Assembly: GCF_001431665.1 (NCBI RefSeq)
Contig: NZ_LLXV01000014.1
Span: 1 to 64,000 of the forward strand
DNA length: 64,000 bases
Reading direction: 5' to 3'
Origin: Stenotrophomonas beteli
Lineage (GTDB): Bacteria > Pseudomonadota > Gammaproteobacteria > Xanthomonadales > Xanthomonadaceae
Positions within the stretch are counted from its first letter, which is position 1. Each line of letters opens with the position of its first letter. Shown one piece after another: positions 59,061 through 64,000 of the stretch. A program made the position numbers and the translations under genes. The notes beneath the pieces were generated by a model, which ran no database searches, was not told where the DNA came from, and worked only from the letters and a program-made list of their open reading frames with translations.

Positions 59061-61256
59061 TTAGAAATCCATGGTTGCCGACAGCAGTACCGTCCTCGGC
59101 GCTCCCAGCGCCAGGCTGGAAAGCAACGGCATGCCCCAGTACGCCTTGTTGGCCACGTTGTTCACCGCGGCGCGCAGCGCAAGTGGCCGCCCGGCCAGCG
59201 TCGTGCTGTAGCGCGCGCCCACGTCGAACAACGTACGCCCCGGCACCGACAGGCGGTTGTCGGCACTGATGTACTGCTTCGACATCGCCGTGGCATTGCC
59301 GGTCAAGGTCAGGGCCTGCAACATCGGCACATCCCATTCGACACCGAGCTTGGCTTGGCGCTGGGCCACGGCGGTGGCCATGCGCCCCTCATTCACACCA
59401 CCGGCCGTACGGGTCAGCTTCGGCTGCACATAGGCCACGCCGCCCAGCAAACGCACGCCGTCCAGCGGTGCGCCGAAGAAACCCCATTCCACGCCCCGGT
59501 TACGTTGTTGGCCGCCAAACGAGAAGATATTCGTGACCGGGTCGGTGTGGCTGCTGGGCCGCTTGATCTCGTACACGCCGAAGGTGTGCGCGAAGCTGCC
59601 CAGGTCCAGCTTCAGGCCCAGCTCCTTCTGCCGGGTGCGGAACGGTGCGAACACATCGCCGGCGTTGGCGGCGGTCATCGGTGCGGTGGCGCCCTGGCTG
59701 AGGCCTTCAATGTAGTTGGTGTAGAGGGAGATCGTGTCGGTCGCCTTCACCAGCAGGGCCGCTGCCGGCGTGGTGGCGCTCTCGTCGTAGCGCGAGGTGC
59801 GCGCACCGGTAGCGACGTTGAAGGTCTCGCTGATCACCTGTTGGCGGCGCACGCCCAGCGTCAGCTGCACGCGGTCATCGGCGAAGGCGAGGGTGTCGGC
59901 GAAGCCGAGGCTGTCCAGCCGCAGCTCGGTATGCGAGATGTGCGGCGCCACGAACGGCGCCGCCGGGCCCCACACCGGGTTGTACAGATTGGTGGTCCAG
60001 TCCCAGCCCGGCACGCTGCGGCGGCCGTAATCGTTCTGGGTGTGCTGGTAGTGGATTACGTTTGCGGCCCACTGGTGGCCGACAGCGCCGGTGCGGAAGC
60101 TGCCGCGCAGGCCGGCATCTGCGGACTGCTTCCTGATATCGAAGGCGAGCTGGCCGATCACCGTGGTGAAGTCGCCGGCCGGATTGAGGATCTGCGCGCT
60201 GATCGAACCGTTGTAGCGGTAATCGGTCCTGCTGGTGCCGTAGGCCAGGTAGGCCGTCAGGGCATCGCTGATATCCAGTTCGCCGCGCAGCATCGCGCCC
60301 TTGTCCTGGCTGTCCACGTAGGCCCAGTCCGGATTGATCAGCGTATCGCCACGCGGCGGCCGCGGAATGGCGACGCCCGGCGCGAGGCCGACACCACGCG
60401 CGGGGCCATCAACACGGTCATCGGCGCTGTACAGATCGGCCGACAGCCGGGCACGTTCGCCGCGCCAGTCCAGTGCCAGCGAACCGAGCTGGACCTTCTT
60501 GCGCTGCTTGCCCACGGCGCCATCGCCATCACGGTAGGCGCCGTTGAAGCGGATGCCGAACTGCTTGTCGGTGCCCAAGCGGCGACCGATGTCCACATGG
60601 GTGCCGAACTGCGCATCGGAGGCGAAGTTGGCGCTGACCCGCAGCAGCGGCTGCTCGCCTGCACGCTTGGGCACCAGGTTGACGCTGCCACCGACCGAAC
60701 CACCCGGTGGCATGCCGTTGAGCAGTGCGGAAGGGCCCTTCAGCACTTCGATGCGTTCGACCATTTCCGGCGAGGTGCGGTAGTACGGCGCCATGCCGAT
60801 CAGGCCATTGAAGGTGGTGTCGCTGGTGCTGGAGGCGAAGCCGCGGATCGCGTAGTTCTCGCTCCACGCACCGGTGACGCCGTTGCTGAACACCGTGGGG
60901 TCGGTGGCGGCGATGACGTCGGTCAGGTCCTTGGCCTGGCGGTCGCGGATGAAAGATTCGGTGTAGCTGACCGTATTGAACGGCGTGTCCATGAAGTCCT
61001 TGTCGCCGAGCAGGCCGACGCGGCTGCCGGCGGCCACCTGGCCGCCCGCATAGTCCCCCGTCACGCGGCGCTGTTCCTGCACCTGTACCGAGGGCAGGGT
61101 GGATGGCGCGGTTTCGGCCAGCGCGGCACATGATGCCAGCAGGCCAAGCGCGAGCGCCGATGCGCGGTGGCGCCGGGCCAGGCCGTGCAGATGCGCGTGG
61201 CCGCATGACGCGGCGGCAGCGCCGTTCTGCGGGGAAGAGGAGCGGTACGTGGTCAT
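59061..61256 (-). CDS. TonB-dependent siderophore receptor (FhuE/FoxA-like)
   Basis: A 731-aa outer-membrane receptor without STN domain. A long arginine/histidine-rich leader (residues 1-48, cut after ALAE), plug domain with YTESFIRDRQAKDLTDVI, APYYRTSPEMVERIEVLKGP and GGSVGGSVNLVPKRA (the TBDR plug signature for siderophore receptors), and a barrel ending LSATMDF. Likely imports a hydroxamate-type ferric siderophore. Divergent from a TetR gene. Confidence 0.92.
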   Translation of the reverse strand: MTTYRSSSPQNGAAAASCGHAHLHGLARRHRASALALGLLASCAALAETAPSTLPSVQVQEQRRVTGDYAGGQVAAGSRVGLLGDKDFMDTPFNTVSYTESFIRDRQAKDLTDVIAATDPTVFSNGVTGAWSENYAIRGFASSTSDTTFNGLIGMAPYYRTSPEMVERIEVLKGPSALLNGMPPGGSVGGSVNLVPKRAGEQPLLRVSANFASDAQFGTHVDIGRRLGTDKQFGIRFNGAYRDGDGAVGKQRKKVQLGSLALDWRGERARLSADLYSADDRVDGPARGVGLAPGVAIPRPPRGDTLINPDWAYVDSQDKGAMLRGELDISDALTAYLAYGTSRTDYRYNGSISAQILNPAGDFTTVIGQLAFDIRKQSADAGLRGSFRTGAVGHQWAANVIHYQHTQNDYGRRSVPGWDWTTNLYNPVWGPAAPFVAPHISHTELRLDSLGFADTLAFADDRVQLTLGVRRQQVISETFNVATGARTSRYDESATTPAAALLVKATDTISLYTNYIEGLSQGATAPMTAANAGDVFAPFRTRQKELGLKLDLGSFAHTFGVYEIKRPSSHTDPVTNIFSFGGQQRNRGVEWGFFGAPLDGVRLLGGVAYVQPKLTRTAGGVNEGRMATAVAQRQAKLGVEWDVPMLQALTLTGNATAMSKQYISADNRLSVPGRTLFDVGARYSTTLAGRPLALRAAVNNVANKAYWGMPLLSSLALGAPRTVLLSATMDF

Positions 61257-61423
61257 GCCAGGGTCCTGTGAATCTTGGGCGCGAGCGCGCCTGGCGCGCT
61301 GCCATCGGCAAGCACGGGAAGAGCGCGCAGCGCAGGGTTGTCGGCTGGGTGGGGACCTGGCGGGAAGTGAGCCTGGGGCTCGGTTCGGGCTGCGCCGTGG
61401 TTGCGAACCGGACGCATTCCGAA

Positions 61424-61445
61424 TTAGTTGAGTAAAATAAACTAA
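61424..61445. promoter_or_regulatory. AT-rich dyad between receptor and TetR genes
   Basis: TTAGTT (61424-61429), 10-nt spacer, AACTAA (61440-61445), in the 239-bp gap between the divergent receptor and TetR genes and AT-rich against a GC-rich background. It is a plausible TetR operator and overlaps promoter-like sequence. Confidence 0.45.
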
Positions 61446-61495
61446 ATAGACCAAAGCGGACAAGAGGGTCCCTTTGCTGGCACCCTCGGCAGGGT

Positions 61496-62104
61496 ATGAG
61501 CACACACCGTAAGAGCCCGCACCCCGATCCAACGGCGCCGACCCGTGGCCGCCCGCCCACCATTACCCCGGAGCGCCTGGCCGACATCGGCATCCGCCTG
61601 GGTCTGCCCCACCTGACCATGGCCAACGTGGCCGCCGAACTGGCGGTAACCCAGGCCGCGCTGTACAAGCGCGTGGCGAACCTGGAGGCGTTGAAGCGCT
61701 TGGTGGCGGAGGCGGTGTTCCAGCGCTGGCAGATCCCGCGCGCGTCGGCAGATGCGCCGGGCGGCTTGCAGGGTTATCTGATGGTCTTCGTCGAATCGTT
61801 GTGCGAGGTGGTGAAGGCGCACCCCGGGCTGCCGCCGTACCTGCTGCGGCGCACGGTGGCGACCGCGCCGATGCTGGAAAAGATCGCCTCGCACCAGGCC
61901 CACGTGGCCGAGGTATTCGGCCTGCCGATGGACAAGGCGCGCTGGCTGCTGGCCACGATCGCGTTCTACTGCATCGCTGGCGCCGACACCATCTACGCGA
62001 TTGCGGATGACGAAGAGGGCCAGGTGATCACCGAGTTCAAGCAGGGCATGCGGGCGCTGGTGATCGGGTCATTGCAGCTGCTGGACGCGGAGAGCGCGGA
62101 CTGA
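61496..62104 (+). CDS. TetR-family regulator divergent from siderophore receptor
   Basis: A 202-aa regulator. After a proline-rich 20-residue leader, a TetR HTH (LGLPHLTMANVAAELAVTQAALYKR) and an alpha-helical ligand domain (AFYCIAGADTIYAIADDEEG). Divergence from the TonB receptor suggests it represses the receptor and itself. A metabolite-sensing regulator beside a siderophore receptor is less usual than Fur alone. Confidence 0.85.
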   Translation: MSTHRKSPHPDPTAPTRGRPPTITPERLADIGIRLGLPHLTMANVAAELAVTQAALYKRVANLEALKRLVAEAVFQRWQIPRASADAPGGLQGYLMVFVESLCEVVKAHPGLPPYLLRRTVATAPMLEKIASHQAHVAEVFGLPMDKARWLLATIAFYCIAGADTIYAIADDEEGQVITEFKQGMRALVIGSLQLLDAESAD

Positions 62105-62117
62105 CCACCGTGATGCC

Positions 62118-62140
62118 ATCCACGCACGGCGTGGATCTAC
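62118..62140 (-). repeat. GTAG-family REP monomer, GATCCACGC variant
   Basis: Reading the minus strand: GTAG, then ATCCACGC-cgt-GCGTGGAT. A single perfect 8-bp hairpin between tetR and the glycosylase gene. Confidence 0.75.
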
Positions 62141-62149
62141 AATGCGGCC

Positions 62150-63238
<1,089 letters not shown>

Positions 63239-63251
63239 CGCCAAGCGGCGC

Positions 63252-63374
63252 ATGGGCACCTATCTGGTGCTCGCCGCGCTGGCGTGTTCGTCTGCTATCG
63301 GGCTCGGTTTCGGCTACTTCCCGGCGCGCAGTGCGGCGCAGCTGGACCCGATCCCGGCATTGACAGCGGAGTAG
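63252..63374 (+). CDS. Possible 40-aa membrane peptide
   Basis: A reading frame of 40 residues with a hydrophobic start (MGTYLVLAALACSSAIGLGF) and a polar tail, 13 bp after the glycosylase stop. No clear ribosome site. It may be a small lipoprotein-like or membrane peptide, or chance. Confidence 0.3.
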   Translation: MGTYLVLAALACSSAIGLGFGYFPARSAAQLDPIPALTAE

Positions 63375-63394
63375 GGTCGCCCGCTGTGGCACCT

Positions 63395-63485
63395 GTAGAG
63401 CCGAGCCCACGCTCGGCTGCTCTCCGCTCAGGTCGCAATGCACCGTGCGCTGCGCGGAGCAAGCCGAGCACGGGCTCGGCTCTAC
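63395..63485. repeat. GTAG-family REP dimer, CGAGCC variant
   Basis: GTAGAGCCGAGCCCACGCTC at the left, GAGCACGGGCTCGGCTCTAC at the right, between the glycosylase region and the convergent mechanosensitive channel; it ends 6 bp before the channel stop. Confidence 0.8.
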
Positions 63486-63491
63486 AGGTGC

Positions 63492-64000
63492 TCAGCGCAC
63501 CTTGCCTTTGATTGGCACGCTTCCCGGCAGCTGGGAATACCCGCCGTCACCCCAGTGCCGGGTGATGCGCTGGAAGAACAGAGAGTTGGGCACGCGCAGC
63601 AGGCAACCGCGGGCACCTTCGCCACGATCACTCAGCGTGGTGTAGATCAGGTTGATGTCCACCACCTGGCCGCACAGCCCGGGCTTGTCCACGCTTTCCA
63701 GCACCTCGATGGTGTCGTTGATGCGGAACGGGCGCGTGGCGACGATCAGGAACGAACAGAACAGGTTGGAGAGCACGCTCCATGCCGCGAAGAACGCCAC
63801 CGCACCGACGGCCATGAAGCCAGTGAGCGCCGTCCACAGTACCGAGCGTGAAACGCCCAGCCGCTCCAGTATCAGCAGCCCGGCCGCCATGTACAGCAGC
63901 AGGGCGCCCCCTCGGCGCAGGCCCACATGCAGCTCGGGCGCCAGCCGGCCGCGTTGACGGGCCTGCACCAGCAGCCACGCCAGTGCGCGAACCATCACCC
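63492..64000 (-). CDS. MscS-family mechanosensitive channel, 5' end outside window
   Basis: The C-terminal 168 or so residues of an MscS-type channel. The pore helix region is LLLYMAAGLLILERLGVSRS with LTGFMAVGAVAFFAAWSVLS, followed by the beta domain (ATRPFRINDTIEVLES, GLCGQVVDINLIYTTL, VPNSLFFQRITRHWG). It releases osmolytes on hypo-osmotic shock. It has no long cytosolic alpha-beta domain, so it is a short family member. The frame is open to the window edge. Confidence 0.88.
   Translation of the reverse strand, partial: VMVRALAWLLVQARQRGRLAPELHVGLRRGGALLLYMAAGLLILERLGVSRSVLWTALTGFMAVGAVAFFAAWSVLSNLFCSFLIVATRPFRINDTIEVLESVDKPGLCGQVVDINLIYTTLSDRGEGARGCLLRVPNSLFFQRITRHWGDGGYSQLPGSVPIKGKVR

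Noticed and set aside
59355-61133. 592-codon open frame on the plus strand
   Set aside because: Antisense to the siderophore receptor, which has intact plug and barrel signatures.

Overview
This 64-kb, GC-rich window reads as chromosome of a Stenotrophomonas maltophilia-complex strain (Xanthomonadaceae). Three things support this: an intact subclass B3 metallo-beta-lactamase of the L1 type, many palindromic GTAG-headed REP elements of the SMAG type known from S. maltophilia, and family content typical of the genus (copCD, DUF411, DUF3299, LtrA, FecIR-type iron signalling). I see no rRNA, tRNA, CRISPR array, insertion sequence or prophage. The first gene (a LysR regulator) and the last (an MscS channel) run off the window.

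Layout. 1-4.4 kb: partial LysR, then a minus-strand copper operon copC-copD-copR-copS with a dyad in front of it. 4.4-8.5 kb: minus-strand operon of an aldo/keto reductase, LLM flavin oxidoreductase, cyclase and MoaF-like protein, divergent from a LysR gene. 8.5-13.4 kb: a Zur-like dyad between a MerC-type gene and a zinc-uptake operon of the ZrgA type (DUF2796 protein, ABC ATPase, FtsX-like permease, two DUF3299 lipoproteins, one unknown). 13.5-15.7 kb: DHA2 efflux pump plus TetR with a strong operator. 15.8-21.7 kb: AraC/AhpD-like pair, fdhD with a YdeP-type molybdo-oxidoreductase, and a CopL-like/DUF411 metal pair. 21.9-26.8 kb: blaL1 behind a fecI-fecR-TonB-receptor operon. 26.9-30.7 kb: LtrA, DUF1697 and a FixJ-type two-component system. 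30.9-34.9 kb: Mg transport operon (99-aa protein, mgtA, mgtC) preceded by a newly recognised mgtL-like leader peptide and stem-loop. 35.1-40.3 kb: autotransporter, proline iminopeptidase, ohr and a poorly recognised gene.

40.5-58.1 kb is the most unusual part. Two tandem RcsC-like kinases (one without receiver or HPt domains, one with both) and two RcsB-like regulators are followed by a small ORF, a secreted protein, an outer-membrane barrel, and a chaperone-usher pilus operon (pilin, chaperone, usher, adhesin, second chaperone). That operon is met tail-to-tail by a second, paralogous adhesin-chaperone pair on the other strand. Short sequence elements recur upstream of the autotransporter, the first kinase, the small ORF, the secreted protein and the pilin. 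This suggests one phosphorelay regulon controlling surface adhesion. It is an analogue in layout of the RcsCB-PvrRS/cupD arrangement of Pseudomonas aeruginosa PA14, but with different parts.

58.5-64 kb: hypothetical gene, TonB siderophore receptor divergent from a TetR gene, YcaQ-type DNA glycosylase, and a partial mechanosensitive channel.

All functional calls are from sequence reading only; no database search was run.
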